From contig NZ_CBYL010000001.1 in the NCBI RefSeq assembly GCF_000577335.1, positions 1 through 64,000 of the forward strand: a DNA stretch of 64,000 bases. Reading direction: 5' to 3'. Of this stretch, positions 43,311 to 56,577 are shown piece by piece (position 1 is the first letter of the stretch; every line of letters begins with the position of its first letter). Both the position numbers and the translations under genes were made by a program. This DNA is from Faecalispora jeddahensis. GTDB lineage: Bacteria > Bacillota > Clostridia > Oscillospirales > Acutalibacteraceae. A model generated the notes under the pieces. That model ran no database searches. It saw only the letters and a program-made list of their open reading frames with translations, and was not told where the DNA came from.

Positions 43311-46300
43311 TCACGATACTGCGTCGTTTGTCAATACCGGTTTTTCGGTCTCAACCTCAACGTCGCCGTAGCACTTCATGCCGGTACCGGCGGGGATCAG
43401 CTTACCGATACACACGTTCTCCTTCAGGCCAAGCAGCGGATCGACCTTGCCCTTGATGGCGGCGTCGGTCAGAACACGGGTGGTTTCCTGGAAGGACGCG
43501 GCCGACAGGAACGAATCGGTAGCCAGAGAGGCCTTCGTGATACCAAGCAGCATAGGAGTGAAGGTGGCGAGCTGCAGGTCGGCTTCACCGGCGTCAATGC
43601 GCTTCTGAACCGCCTCGTTCTCAGCCTCAAGATCACTCTTATCCACCAGCGCGCTGGGCAGCAGGTTGGTGTCGCCCGCCTCTTCAATGCGGACCTTCTT
43701 CATCATCTGGCGAACGATAACCTCAATGTGCTTATCGTTGATATCAACGCCCTGCATCCGGTAAACGCGCTGTACTTCCTGAATCAGGTAGTCCTGCACC
43801 GCCTGCGGACCGCTAATGGCGAGCACGTCATGCGGATTGACGGAGCCTTCGGTCAGCCTTGTGCCGGCCTTGATCTCCTGACCCTCTTTCACGCTGATGC
43901 GCGAGCCGAACGGGACGAGATACGACTTCTGGTCGCTGGTTTCTTTATTGGTAATCACGACATGGCGGTTTTTCTTGATCTCCTCAAAGGAAACCTCGCC
44001 TGAGATTTCACTAATGATGGCCAGATGCTTCGGCTTTCTGCCCTCAAACAGTTCTTCAACACGCGGCAGACCCTGTGTAATATCCTCAGCACTGGCAACA
44101 CCGCCGGTGTGGAAGGTTCTCATGGTCAGCTGCGTACCGGGCTCACCGATGGACTGCGCCGCGATGATACCCACAGCCTCGCCGACATCGACCGACTGGC
44201 CATTCGCAAGGTTGGCGCCGTAGCACTTCTTGCAGATACCGTGTCTGGCGTGGCAGTTGAGGATGGAACGGATCTTGATGTGCGTTGTGCCCTTCGAAAC
44301 GATCAGTTCGGCATCCTGCTCATCCATCAGCTTATCCTTGGACACCAGCACCGCGCCGGTCTCCTCGTCGATGAAGTCTTCCACCAGGTAACGACCCTGC
44401 AAGCGCTCGGTGAGCGGCTCGATGGATTCCTTGCCCTCGCGGATATCAAATACCTCAAGGCCTTCGCTGGTGCCGCAGTCGTCCTCACGGATGATGACCT
44501 CCTGCGAAACGTCGACCAGACGGCGGGTCAGGTAACCGGAGTCCGCCGTTCTCAGAGCGGTATCGGCCAGACCCTTTCGGGCGCCGCGGGAAGAAATGAA
44601 GTATTCCAGAACATTCAAACCTTCACGGTAGTTGGCCTTGATGGGGATTTCGATCGTACGGCCCGAGGTGTTGGCGATCAGGCCGCGCATGCCGGCGAGC
44701 TGACGAATCTGGCTCATCGAACCACGGGCGCCGGAGTCCGCCATCATGAAGATGGGGTTGTAGCGATCCAGCGCGTGCTGCAGCGCATCGGTAACCTCAC
44801 CTGTCGTCTTTTCCCAGATTTTCAGAACGGCGTTATAGCGCTCCGACTCGGAGAGCAGACCGTTTCTGTACTCATCCGTGACCATGTCGATCTGGTGATC
44901 GGCCTCTTTGATGAGGGTTTTCTTCGCCTCAGGAATGGTCGCATCGCTGACGGCAACGGTAATGGCGCTCTTAGTGGAGTATTTATAGCCCTGCGACTTG
45001 ATGCTGTCGAGCACTTCAGCCGTCTTAGAGGTTCCGTGCACACGGATGCAGCGGTCGATGATTTTCCCGAGCTGCTTTTTGCCCACGAGGAAATCAATTT
45101 CGAACTTCAGGCGGTTCTCCGGAATGGAGCGATCCACATAGCCCAGATCCTGCGGGATGGGACGGTTGAAGATGATGCGGCCGACGGTGGTATCCACCAG
45201 ACCGGTCACGATATGGCCGTCGATCATGAGAGAGCGGCGCACCTTGATTTTGGCGTGCAGCTGAACTACCCCGGTATCGTAGGCCATCAGAGCTTCATCC
45301 ACATCGCGGAAGATTTTGCCCTCCCCCTGCTCGCCGTCTTTATCCAGCGTCAGGTAATAGGAACCCAGAACCATATCCTGTGTCGGGACGGTAACCGGGC
45401 GTCCGTCGGAAGGTTTGAGCAGGTTGCCGGCAGCCAGCATCAGGAAGCGGGCCTCGGCCTGCGCTTCTGCGGAAAGCGGCACGTGGACGGCCATCTGATC
45501 GCCATCGAAGTCGGCGTTGTACGCGGTGCAAACCAGCGGGTGGAGCTTCAAAGCGCGGCCCTCAACGAGCACCGGCTCAAAAGCCTGAATGCCCAAGCGG
45601 TGCAGCGTAGGCGCACGGTTGAGCAGAACCGGGTGGTTCTTGATCACGATTTCCAGCGCGTCCCAAACCTCGGGCTTCGCGCGCTCCACAGCTTTTCTCG
45701 CCGCCTTGATGTTGCCCGCGAGGCCGGTTTCGACCAGGCGCTTCATCACGAAGGGCTTGAACAGCTCCAGAGCCATTTCCTTCGGCAGACCGCACTGATA
45801 CATTTTCAGCTCAGGGCCGACAACGATAACGGAACGGCCGGAGTAGTCAACGCGCTTGCCGAGCAGGTTCTGACGGAAACGTCCCTGCTTACCCTTCAAC
45901 ATGTCGGAAAGGGATTTCAGCGGGCGGTTGTTCGGGCCGGTGACCGGGCGGCCGCGGCGGCCGTTGTCGATCAGAGCGTCGACCGCTTCCTGCAGCATGC
46001 GCTTTTCGTTGCGCACGATGATGTCCGGCGCGCCGAGCTCCAGCAGTCTTTTCAGACGGTTGTTGCGGTTGATCACACGGCGGTACAGGTCGTTCAAATC
46101 GGAGGTCGCAAAGCGGCCGCCGTCGAGCTGTACCATCGGGCGCAGATCCGGCGGAATCACCGGAACAGCATCCATGATCATCCATTCGGGGCGGTTGCCG
46201 GAAAGGCGGAATGCCTCGACAACCTCGAGTCTTTTCAGGATTCTCACACGCTTCTGACCGGAGGAATTCTCCAGCTCCGCCTTGAGCTCCTCAGACTCTT

Positions 46301-46856
46301 TATCAAGATCGATTTCCGCAAGGAGGGCCTGAATCGCTTCAGCGCCCATGCTCGCCTTGAAATCATCCTCATACTTTTCGCGCATATCGCGGTATTCTTT
46401 TTCATTGAGCATCTGCTTTTTCTGCAGCTCACGCACATTGCCCGGATCGGTGACGATATACAAAGCAAAGTACAGCACCTTTTCCAGCATGCGGGGCGAG
46501 ATGTCGAGAATCAGGCCCATGCGGGAAGGAATGCCCTTAAAGTACCAGATGTGGGAGACGGGCGCGGCCAGCTCAATGTGGCCCATGCGCTCGCGGCGAA
46601 CCTTTGCGGTGGTCACTTCAACGCCGCAGCGTTCGCAGATTTTACCCTTATAACGAATTCTCTTATATTTTCCGCAGTGGCACTCCCAGTCCTTCTGCGG
46701 CCCAAAGATTCTTTCGCAGAACAGTCCGTCGCGTTCGGGTTTCAGGGTGCGGTAGTTGATCGTTTCGGGCTTTTTTACCTCACCGTGTGACCATTCGCGG
46801 ATGGTATCCGGAGAAGCCAGGCCGATCTTCATTGATTCAAAAACGTTAAATTCCAT
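43311..46856 (-). CDS. rpoC: RNA polymerase beta' subunit
   Basis: 1181 residues. The N-terminal zinc site ([23 protein letters not shown]), the catalytic magnesium loop [12 protein letters not shown], the bridge/trigger-loop region ([32 protein letters not shown]) and the second zinc site ([13 protein letters not shown]) are all intact. Length matches the compact Firmicute beta' without the Proteobacterial insertion. It starts 15 bases after the rpoB stop. Confidence 0.99.
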   Translation of the reverse strand: MEFNVFESMKIGLASPDTIREWSHGEVKKPETINYRTLKPERDGLFCERIFGPQKDWECHCGKYKRIRYKGKICERCGVEVTTAKVRRERMGHIELAAPVSHIWYFKGIPSRMGLILDISPRMLEKVLYFALYIVTDPGNVRELQKKQMLNEKEYRDMREKYEDDFKASMGAEAIQALLAEIDLDKESEELKAELENSSGQKRVRILKRLEVVEAFRLSGNRPEWMIMDAVPVIPPDLRPMVQLDGGRFATSDLNDLYRRVINRNNRLKRLLELGAPDIIVRNEKRMLQEAVDALIDNGRRGRPVTGPNNRPLKSLSDMLKGKQGRFRQNLLGKRVDYSGRSVIVVGPELKMYQCGLPKEMALELFKPFVMKRLVETGLAGNIKAARKAVERAKPEVWDALEIVIKNHPVLLNRAPTLHRLGIQAFEPVLVEGRALKLHPLVCTAYNADFDGDQMAVHVPLSAEAQAEARFLMLAAGNLLKPSDGRPVTVPTQDMVLGSYYLTLDKDGEQGEGKIFRDVDEALMAYDTGVVQLHAKIKVRRSLMIDGHIVTGLVDTTVGRIIFNRPIPQDLGYVDRSIPENRLKFEIDFLVGKKQLGKIIDRCIRVHGTSKTAEVLDSIKSQGYKYSTKSAITVAVSDATIPEAKKTLIKEADHQIDMVTDEYRNGLLSESERYNAVLKIWEKTTGEVTDALQHALDRYNPIFMMADSGARGSMSQIRQLAGMRGLIANTSGRTIEIPIKANYREGLNVLEYFISSRGARKGLADTALRTADSGYLTRRLVDVSQEVIIREDDCGTSEGLEVFDIREGKESIEPLTERLQGRYLVEDFIDEETGAVLVSKDKLMDEQDAELIVSKGTTHIKIRSILNCHARHGICKKCYGANLANGQSVDVGEAVGIIAAQSIGEPGTQLTMRTFHTGGVASAEDITQGLPRVEELFEGRKPKHLAIISEISGEVSFEEIKKNRHVVITNKETSDQKSYLVPFGSRISVKEGQEIKAGTRLTEGSVNPHDVLAISGPQAVQDYLIQEVQRVYRMQGVDINDKHIEVIVRQMMKKVRIEEAGDTNLLPSALVDKSDLEAENEAVQKRIDAGEADLQLATFTPMLLGITKASLATDSFLSAASFQETTRVLTDAAIKGKVDPLLGLKENVCIGKLIPAGTGMKCYGDVEVETEKPVLTNDAVS

Positions 46857-46870
46857 GTTGCAACCCCCTG

Positions 46871-50593
<3,723 letters not shown>

Positions 50594-50776
50594 TGGCTCA
50601 ATCACTCCATTCATATATTTCACCATCTTTGTCGGATAAACAAACTTTAACTGCCGGCGCACACCACCGCTTCGGTAAAATTTTAAAAGATGCTCTTGCC
50701 TTTTTCCAAAAAGCATGTTAGAATAGACCTAAAGTTAAGGAAAAAAGTATACGTTTCCATGATGATGCAGTATACT

Positions 50777-50805
50777 ATTTTATTACAATATATTGTGATT
50801 GTCAA
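50777..50805 (-). promoter_or_regulatory. Strong promoter of rpoB-rpoC
   Basis: On the minus strand TTGACA, 17 bases, TAAAAT, giving a leader of roughly 180 bases before rpoB. Confidence 0.8.
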
Positions 50806-50885
50806 GTATATCCTTAAAGATAATTGGAATATTTCTGCTCAATTAATCATATTCTAGTACTTTATTCAAATCAAAAGCTGCTGTC

Positions 50886-50918
50886 AAATCCTTTTCGCGC
50901 TGCGAAAGGGATTTTTTT
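50886..50918 (+). terminator. Rightward terminator with no obvious gene upstream
   Basis: A 13-bp stem (AAATCCTTTTCGC with GCGAAAGGGATTT, one G-U), 3-base loop, then TTTTTTT. It faces right, yet the only gene to its left is rpoB on the other strand. Confidence 0.8.
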
Positions 50919-50945
50919 ATTGCCCGCGCTCCCCCGGCGGCGCGG

Positions 50946-50973
50946 TTGACTTTCGACCAAAACAGAGTATACT
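50946..50973 (+). promoter_or_regulatory. Promoter of the Mrp/NBP35 ATPase gene
   Basis: TTGACT, 16 bases, TATACT, about 30 bases upstream of AAAGGAG. Confidence 0.75.
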
Positions 50974-51012
50974 GTACAGGAATAAAGCGAAACGGACAAA
51001 GGAGTAAAAGCT

Positions 51013-51858
51013 ATGAGCGAAACCTGCAACCATTCCTGCGGCAGCTGCAGCGCCAACTGTTCCAGCCGCACCGAACCATCCAGCCTGCTGGAAGCCCCCC
51101 ACCGCCTGAGCCGGATCAAAAAGGTGATCGGCGTTGTCAGCGGCAAGGGCGGCGTAGGCAAATCTTCGGTAACGGCAATGCTGGCGGTACTCGCGAACCG
51201 GATGGGCCTGGTGAGCGGCGTACTGGACGCAGACATTACCGGCCCCTCAATCCCCAAGCTGTTCGGCGTCACGGAAAAAGCGCTGGCGGACAAAAACGGC
51301 ATTCTTCCCGTTCTGAGCGAAACGGGAATCAAGCTGATTTCCGTCAACCTGCTGCTGGATAACCCGACCGACCCCGTGCTGTGGCGTGGCCCGATCGTCG
51401 GGGGCGTTGTCAAGCAGTTCTGGAAGGACGTCATCTGGGGAGACGTGGACGTTTTGTTCCTCGATATGCCGCCCGGAACCGGCGACGTGGCGCTGACCAC
51501 GTTCCAGTCGATCCCGCTGGACGGAATCATTTTGGTCACTTCTCCGCAGGAGCTGGTTTCGATGATCGTTTCGAAAGCGGTAAAGATGGCGGAGATGATG
51601 AACATTCCCATTCTGGGCCTGATCGAAAACCTGTCCTATGTGGAGTGTCCCGACTGCGGCAAGAAGATTGCCGTGTTCGGCGAAAGCCATGTGGAAGAAA
51701 TCGCGCAGCAGCACAATCTGAATGTTTTGGCCAAACTGCCGATCGATCCGGCTCTGGCTGCGGCCTGCGACAGCGGCAGCATCGAAGGCTACCCCGCGGC
51801 CGCGCTGGAATCGACAGCCGACCTGATTGCCGGGTGGGAAAAGCCCGTAAAGCAATAA
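51013..51858 (+). CDS. mrp: Mrp/NBP35-type iron-sulfur cluster carrier ATPase
   Basis: 281 residues. An N-terminal four-Cys cluster CNHSCGSCSANC (5-16) resembles the ferredoxin-like N-terminal site of NBP35. The deviant Walker A GKGGVGKSS, switch motif DADITGPSIPKLFG and Walker B DVLFLDMPPGTGD follow. YVECPDCGKKIAVFGE carries the CxxC that bridges clusters at the dimer interface. It scaffolds or transfers [4Fe-4S] clusters. AAAGGAG precedes the ATG. It is transcribed away from rpoB and is followed by a small membrane protein gene. Confidence 0.93.
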   Translation: MSETCNHSCGSCSANCSSRTEPSSLLEAPHRLSRIKKVIGVVSGKGGVGKSSVTAMLAVLANRMGLVSGVLDADITGPSIPKLFGVTEKALADKNGILPVLSETGIKLISVNLLLDNPTDPVLWRGPIVGGVVKQFWKDVIWGDVDVLFLDMPPGTGDVALTTFQSIPLDGIILVTSPQELVSMIVSKAVKMAEMMNIPILGLIENLSYVECPDCGKKIAVFGESHVEEIAQQHNLNVLAKLPIDPALAAACDSGSIEGYPAAALESTADLIAGWEKPVKQ

Positions 51859-51949
51859 GGGTGCGGTATCAAAGCCCGTATCCTCAGATGCTCTTGCGCA
51901 CTGATTTCTATATCTACTGCGGAAATGTCGAAAAGGAGGTGCGTACCGC

Positions 51950-52441
51950 ATGGAAAAAAACGGACAGGACTTTGCTGATTACAAATCCAGCACGCGAATT
52001 TCTAGGTACTTGATCAGCCCCGCCTTTATCACTTTGCTTTTCCTTGCCTTTCATGGATACCTGTATTTTCGCCCCAGCGGAGTCACGATGGACTACGGAA
52101 ACCTGACCTGGCTGGACTGGGTGCTGTATTTGTTCGTCATTCTGGCCATTTTCATCCAGCAGGCGCTTGTGCAAAGACGCAGCCCCGATGCAGAATTGGA
52201 ACCGAAGCCACGCGCCAAGGTTACGCGCGGAAGCGTCATTCAGACCGTGGCCAGTCTGGTTTTGATTCTCACCCTGTTTTTCGCATTTTACGCCTTGTAT
52301 TACTACTGGGTCGACCAGCGTGTGTATGGAATGGTTATCTTTACCGATACTGTTTTACTGAGCGCACTGATTGAGAGTATTGTTCCGCGGGACTTTATCC
52401 GCGATTGGGTGGACGGAAAAAGAAAATCGATTGACAAATAA
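51950..52441 (+). CDS. Membrane protein of unknown function
   Basis: 163 residues with four likely membrane helices (about 20-40, 56-72, 97-118 and 124-145), a charged N-terminus and a polar loop rich in Pro/Arg/Lys near 78-92. No family recognised. GGAGGTG lies before the ATG, about 90 bases after mrp, and a terminator follows, so it probably shares the mrp transcript. Confidence 0.75.
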   Translation: MEKNGQDFADYKSSTRISRYLISPAFITLLFLAFHGYLYFRPSGVTMDYGNLTWLDWVLYLFVILAIFIQQALVQRRSPDAELEPKPRAKVTRGSVIQTVASLVLILTLFFAFYALYYYWVDQRVYGMVIFTDTVLLSALIESIVPRDFIRDWVDGKRKSIDK

Positions 52442-52451
52442 AAATTGATTA

Positions 52452-52495
52452 CAACAAAATCTCCCTCCCCTTTTCAGGGGAGGGAGATTTTGTTG
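52452..52495. terminator. Bidirectional terminator between convergent genes
   Basis: A perfect 19-bp stem around a 6-base loop (TTTTCA): outer CAACAAAAT/ATTTTGTTG and inner CTCCCTCCCC/GGGGAGGGAG. The T-rich outer arm occurs on both strands. Confidence 0.85.
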
Positions 52496-52502
52496 TCTAT
52501 CA

Positions 52503-53120
52503 TCAGCGAGAAAACCATACCATCCGAAGAACATTCCCGCGATGGTTCTCAAGCAGCATTTCGGCCGGGTACACCTCGCGTTCGCCGCAGTTCGACACGA
52601 TCACCTGCTCGCCGCCGGCATCCTCGATCCAGCCGGTAATAGTAACCCAATGCCAGTTATTTTCCCTCATCTCCGGCGCGCGGTGCCTCAGAACCAGAAA
52701 CGCCACCGGGTTTCCCTTGGTGATTGCCTCTTTGAGAAATGTCATCCGCTCCTCACAGCCGCAGCGGTGGAACATCGTGTGCGCCCGAAAGGTACTCCCA
52801 TGCTCCTTTGCAAACTGCAAAAATTTCTGTACGAACCGCCCCGCTACCGGGAACCCCATCGGCCCCGGTGTCATGTATCGGTACACCTCTTCCATGACCC
52901 GCAGATATTCCGATTTGGAAAACCGCTCCGTATCCCCGGAATACAGGCCGCGGCTCTCGGCAGTCCGGGACGCGTAATATGCCGCCAGGTTCGCACCTGT
53001 GACGCTGGCGCAGCCCGCCGTGCGCTGAAACGCCTGCGAAAACCATTCCTGGTTTCCGCCGTACCCGGCCTGTGCGCCGTTTTCCCACACGATGGGAAAC
53101 GGCAATTCATGGACTACCAT
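52503..53120 (-). CDS. Papain-fold (C39-like) protein, possible cysteine peptidase
   Basis: 205 residues, no signal peptide. A candidate Cys-His-Asn set is visible: TAGCASVTGANLAAYYA (Cys near 37), NNWHWVTITGW (His near 167) and VIVSNCGE (Asn near 189). Spacing matches peptidase C39-like families. Substrate unknown. Such proteins also occur as toxins or bacteriocin-processing factors, but no transporter or peptide gene is next to it. GGAGGTG precedes the ATG. It is convergent with the membrane protein gene. Confidence 0.65.
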   Translation of the reverse strand: MVVHELPFPIVWENGAQAGYGGNQEWFSQAFQRTAGCASVTGANLAAYYASRTAESRGLYSGDTERFSKSEYLRVMEEVYRYMTPGPMGFPVAGRFVQKFLQFAKEHGSTFRAHTMFHRCGCEERMTFLKEAITKGNPVAFLVLRHRAPEMRENNWHWVTITGWIEDAGGEQVIVSNCGEREVYPAEMLLENHRGNVLRMVWFSR

Positions 53121-53553
53121 AGCGACACCTCCACTGAAACTCGCCTGCTTTCGCGCTCATTTTCATAATATGCGGACAACGCCTGCGCGAACCCGCCTGA
53201 CTGCCAAACAGTTTAACGACTGATATTCCCCGTATTATATCGCCATGAACCGGGACTGTCAACGCTAAAAAATTCACAATATTGTTTTTTCGACTCGCAA
53301 AAAATATAAAATTGTCAAAAATTGCGCAGAACAAACAATAAACGCAGCAGGGGAAGAAGCACTCTTGTTGTATGCGGTTGAGCTTTTCGAAATGCCGCTC
53401 TGCAGTCACACGACAATACAAAATGCAAATTATTTTTTAAAATAATTTCTCATCGATTTCCGTTGCTTTTACAACGTACAAACGCCTCTCTTTTTGGTAT
53501 ACTAGCACCATCAAGAAAAAAATCCGCCAAAGTGACCGAATGGAAAGGACGGA
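53121..53553. promoter_or_regulatory. AT-rich divergent intergenic region with the promoter of the three-gene operon
   Basis: No gene is seen in about 430 bases. Near its right end an extended -10 TGGTATACT (53495-53503) with a weak -35 would start the 53554 operon about 45 bases upstream. I see no riboswitch fold by eye. Confidence 0.55.
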
Positions 53554-54801
53554 ATGAATATGAACAACCATTTTAAACTCACCGACACTGTTTACGATAT
53601 AACAGAGAAATACCCGGAGGCAAAAGAACTGCTGATCTCGCAAGGATTTGAGCAGCTGAGCAACGACCTGATGCGTAAGACCATGGGCAGAACCATTTCG
53701 CTCGAAACCGCTCTCAAAAGCAGAAAAATCAACCCAGAGCTGTTTGAGCAGAAACTCGTGGATACGATCGAGCAGGGTCAGTATGCCGCCGGCACCGGAC
53801 TTTCCGCAATGAAGCGGAACAGCGGCGCGGAAATCCATGTAGAGGGCGTTCTGCCCTGCCCCATCCGCATTCCGCTGCTGGAACGGCTGGAAGCCTGGCT
53901 GAAAGAAAACGACGAGCTGGCCGCACGCACCGATTACGACTTGAAAGCCGCCAGCATGGGGCTCGATACCGCAAAGGAGCGCGTGCTCGCCGCAAACGGA
54001 GACGCCGAAAAGCTTTCGGATCTGTACCTTTCCGCGGGCTTTGACCTGTTCTTTGACCGCCAGCTGATGGGCCGCTACCGCGAAGCGGGCGTATTCGAGG
54101 ATATTTCGGGCCTTGCTCATCTGAATCCCGATTTTGAAAACGAGCGCATCAATTTAAGAGACCCGCTGGGGCAGTACACGATCATCGGCGTGGTGGCCTG
54201 CGTGTTCATGGTAAACACCGCCGTACTGGGCGACCGCCCGTTCCCGTCCGGATGGGAGGATCTGCTGAGCCCCGAATTCGAGAACAGCATTTCCCTGCCG
54301 GTGCGCGATCTGGATATGTTCAACGCACTGACTCTGCACATCCGCCGCTTCTATGGCAAAGAGGGCATTGAAAAACTCGGGCTCAACCTGCTTAGCGGCA
54401 TGCACCCGGCACAGATGGTCAAAGCGGGACGCCAGCAGCAGGCCCCGGCCATCTCGATCACTCCATACTTTTTCACGCAGATGCTCGACGCAAAAAGCCC
54501 TCTCGTACCGGTCTGGCCCAAAGAGGGCGCGATCATCAGCCCCATTTTCCTGCTGACAAAGGCCAGCGCCAAGGAAAAGGTCAAGCCGTTTGTGGATTTC
54601 CTGTTCTCCAAAGACGTGGGCGAGCTGATGTCACTGAACGGCAAATTCCCCTCGACCAATCCGCTGGTGGACAACGGCCTGCGCCCCGACCAGCACTTTT
54701 TGTGGCTGGGCTGGGATTACATTCACGAGAATGACATCGGCGCGCTGATCCGCGAAACAGAACGTGACTTTTTCGCTGCCGCCGGAAGGGAGCAGTTATG
54801 A
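53554..54801 (+). CDS. DUF1858 domain fused to a cytosolic solute-binding-protein-like domain
   Basis: 415 residues. Residues about 7-72 form a DUF1858 helical domain (TDTVYDITEKYPEAKELLISQGFEQLSNDLMRKTMGRTISLETALKSRKI). From about 95 to 400 the chain resembles class-2 (iron/thiamine-type) ABC solute-binding proteins: VLPCPIRIPLLERLEAWL, DLFFDRQLMGRYREAGVFEDIS, VVACVFMVNTAVLG, PSGWEDLLSPEFENSISLPVRDL, and GAIISPIFLLTKASAKEKVKPFVDFLFS. There is no signal peptide or lipobox, so it should stay in the cytosol. AAAGGA lies before the ATG; a second ATG six bases on is equally possible. It overlaps the next gene by four bases. First gene of the three-gene module. Confidence 0.82.
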   Translation: MNMNNHFKLTDTVYDITEKYPEAKELLISQGFEQLSNDLMRKTMGRTISLETALKSRKINPELFEQKLVDTIEQGQYAAGTGLSAMKRNSGAEIHVEGVLPCPIRIPLLERLEAWLKENDELAARTDYDLKAASMGLDTAKERVLAANGDAEKLSDLYLSAGFDLFFDRQLMGRYREAGVFEDISGLAHLNPDFENERINLRDPLGQYTIIGVVACVFMVNTAVLGDRPFPSGWEDLLSPEFENSISLPVRDLDMFNALTLHIRRFYGKEGIEKLGLNLLSGMHPAQMVKAGRQQQAPAISITPYFFTQMLDAKSPLVPVWPKEGAIISPIFLLTKASAKEKVKPFVDFLFSKDVGELMSLNGKFPSTNPLVDNGLRPDQHFLWLGWDYIHENDIGALIRETERDFFAAAGREQL

Positions 54802-55499
54802 ACCTCACGATTTTTTCCGGCCCTCCCTCGTCGGGCAAAACCTCTGTGATTCTGAAAACCATCGCCGCGCTTCAAAACCGCGGCATCAAGGTGGGCGTCG
54901 TGAAGTTCGACTGCCTGTATACCGACGATGACGTCGCCTATGAAAAGGCAGGCGTTCCCGTCAAAAAAGGTCTTTCCGGCGCGCTTTGTCCCGACCACTT
55001 TTTCGCCTCAAACATTGAGGAAATCGTGCGGTGGGGCAACCGCATCGGCCTCGATCTGCTCATCAGCGAATCCGCTGGGCTGTGCAACCGCTGCTCCCCT
55101 TACCTGAAGGACATCAAGGGCATCTGTGTGATCGACAACCTTTCGGGCATCAACACCCCGAAAAAAATCGGCCCGCTGCTCAAATCTGCCGACGTCGTCG
55201 TCATCACCAAGGGCGACATTGTATCACAGGCGGAGCGCGAGGTGTTTGCCTCCCGCGTCAGCTCGGTCAATCCCCGCGCCGTCGTAATGCACGTCAACGG
55301 CCTGACGGGCCAGGGCGCCTACGAGCTGGGAACGCTCGTATATGATGAATCCAAACGCGTCGATTCGGTACAGGGCGTGCAGCTGCGCTTCCCCATGCCG
55401 GCGGCCTTGTGTTCGTATTGCCTGGGTGAAACAAGAATCGGCGAGAATTACCAGCTGGGGAACGTCAAGAAAATGGATTTGGGGGAGGACCCGGCATGA
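54798..55499 (+). CDS. CobW/HypB-like P-loop GTPase
   Basis: 233 residues. Walker A GPPSSGKTS (8-16), a KFD switch motif (36-39), the G3E-type ESAGLCNRCSP (91-101) and TKGD (137-140, the guanine-specificity position) place it with HypB/UreG/CobW metal-delivery GTPases. Cysteines at about 64, 96, 99 and a C-terminal CSYC (205-208) could hold a metal or Fe-S cluster. Start and stop overlap both neighbours by four bases (ATGA), so the three proteins are made together. Partner and metal are unknown. Confidence 0.82.
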   Translation: MNLTIFSGPPSSGKTSVILKTIAALQNRGIKVGVVKFDCLYTDDDVAYEKAGVPVKKGLSGALCPDHFFASNIEEIVRWGNRIGLDLLISESAGLCNRCSPYLKDIKGICVIDNLSGINTPKKIGPLLKSADVVVITKGDIVSQAEREVFASRVSSVNPRAVVMHVNGLTGQGAYELGTLVYDESKRVDSVQGVQLRFPMPAALCSYCLGETRIGENYQLGNVKKMDLGEDPA

Positions 55500-56500
55500 A
55501 TGAGAAAACCATCGCACAGATTTTGACGGAATACCCGTTTGTATCCGATTACTTTACGCTGAACAAGCTGGATGTGACCGGATACGAATCGATGACCTTT
55601 CCCCTGTTTTTAGAGCATTTTTCCCCGATCGAGCTGGAGGATTTGGCGATCGACAAGGAACGCCTGCTGGCCGATCTACCGGTGTTCATTCAGCAGATGA
55701 ATGATTTTCTGGGGCTGGACACTTCTTCGCTTGTCCACTCTCTGACGATTCTGCCGGGGCACGACAAAACCGGCGTACCGGAAGGCTTTGAGAGCCTGAC
55801 GGTCAGCAGCTCGCAGATCATTTCGATCGTGGGGCCGACCGGCTCCGGCAAAAGCCGCCTGTTGGCGGACATTGAATGGGTTGCGCAGGGCGATACCCCA
55901 ACCGGGCGCAGCATTCTCATCAACGAAGAAAAGCCGGACAACAAATGGCGGTTTTCCTCCGGCAATAAGCTCGTGGCCCAGCTTTCGCAGAATATGAACT
56001 TTGTCATGGACCTGACGGTGCAGGAGTTTCTGGAGCTGCATGCCCAGAGCCGCCTGTGCGACAACGCCGATACGGTGATCGCCCGGATTATTGAGGAAGC
56101 AAACCATCTTGCCGGGGAGCAGTTCCGCATGGATACCCCCGTCACCAGCCTGAGCGGCGGACAGTCCCGCGCATTGATGATCGCCGACACCGCCATTTTG
56201 AGCACCTCGCCGATCGTTCTGATCGACGAGATCGAAAACGCGGGCATCGACCGCAAGAAAGCGCTGAAGCTGCTGGTGGCGGAGGATAAAATCGTGCTGA
56301 TGGCCACCCACGACCCGCTCCTCGCGCTGATCGCCGACCGGCGGATCGTGATCCGCAACGGCGGAATCCACAGAGTGCTTTCGACCAGCGAGCAGGAGCG
56401 CCAGCTTCTGGAAGAGCTGGAGCGGATGGACGCGGTGATTCAGGGCGCCCGCCACAAGCTGCGGGACGGCCAGACGCTTTCTGTGGAAGATTTGAAATAA
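55496..56500 (+). CDS. Soluble ABC-type ATPase with N-terminal helical domain
   Basis: 334 residues. Residues 1-75 are a small helical domain (TIAQILTEYPFVSDYFTLNKLDVTGYESMTFPLFLEHFSP) resembling DUF1858/ScdA-N-type domains but with no Cys. The ABC domain has Walker A GPTGSGKS (113-120), signature LSGGQ (219-223), Walker B VLIDE (241-245) and the H-loop His (272). No membrane segment exists and no permease is encoded nearby, so export or import is unlikely. A chaperone-like or assembly ATPase is more plausible (inference). It ends the operon, followed by a strong terminator. Confidence 0.82.
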   Translation: MNEKTIAQILTEYPFVSDYFTLNKLDVTGYESMTFPLFLEHFSPIELEDLAIDKERLLADLPVFIQQMNDFLGLDTSSLVHSLTILPGHDKTGVPEGFESLTVSSSQIISIVGPTGSGKSRLLADIEWVAQGDTPTGRSILINEEKPDNKWRFSSGNKLVAQLSQNMNFVMDLTVQEFLELHAQSRLCDNADTVIARIIEEANHLAGEQFRMDTPVTSLSGGQSRALMIADTAILSTSPIVLIDEIENAGIDRKKALKLLVAEDKIVLMATHDPLLALIADRRIVIRNGGIHRVLSTSEQERQLLEELERMDAVIQGARHKLRDGQTLSVEDLK

Positions 56501-56514
56501 CTCGTTATCAATGC

Positions 56515-56546
56515 AAAAAGCGCGCGGAAAAATCCGCGCGCTTTTT
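56515..56546. terminator. Bidirectional terminator between the three-gene operon and the pseudouridine synthase
   Basis: A perfect 14-bp stem (AAAAAGCGCGCGGA and complement) with a 4-base A loop; T-runs on both strands. Confidence 0.9.
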
Positions 56547-56577
56547 GCTGTATTCTAAGAAAAACAAAGCGTTTTCT

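Noticed and set aside
44025-46790. A 921-codon plus-strand open frame across rpoC
   Set aside because: Mirror of rpoC codons; no family blocks, no start signals.
50871-51611. Minus-strand 246-codon frame opposite mrp
   Set aside because: Antisense to a well-supported P-loop ATPase; no own start signals.
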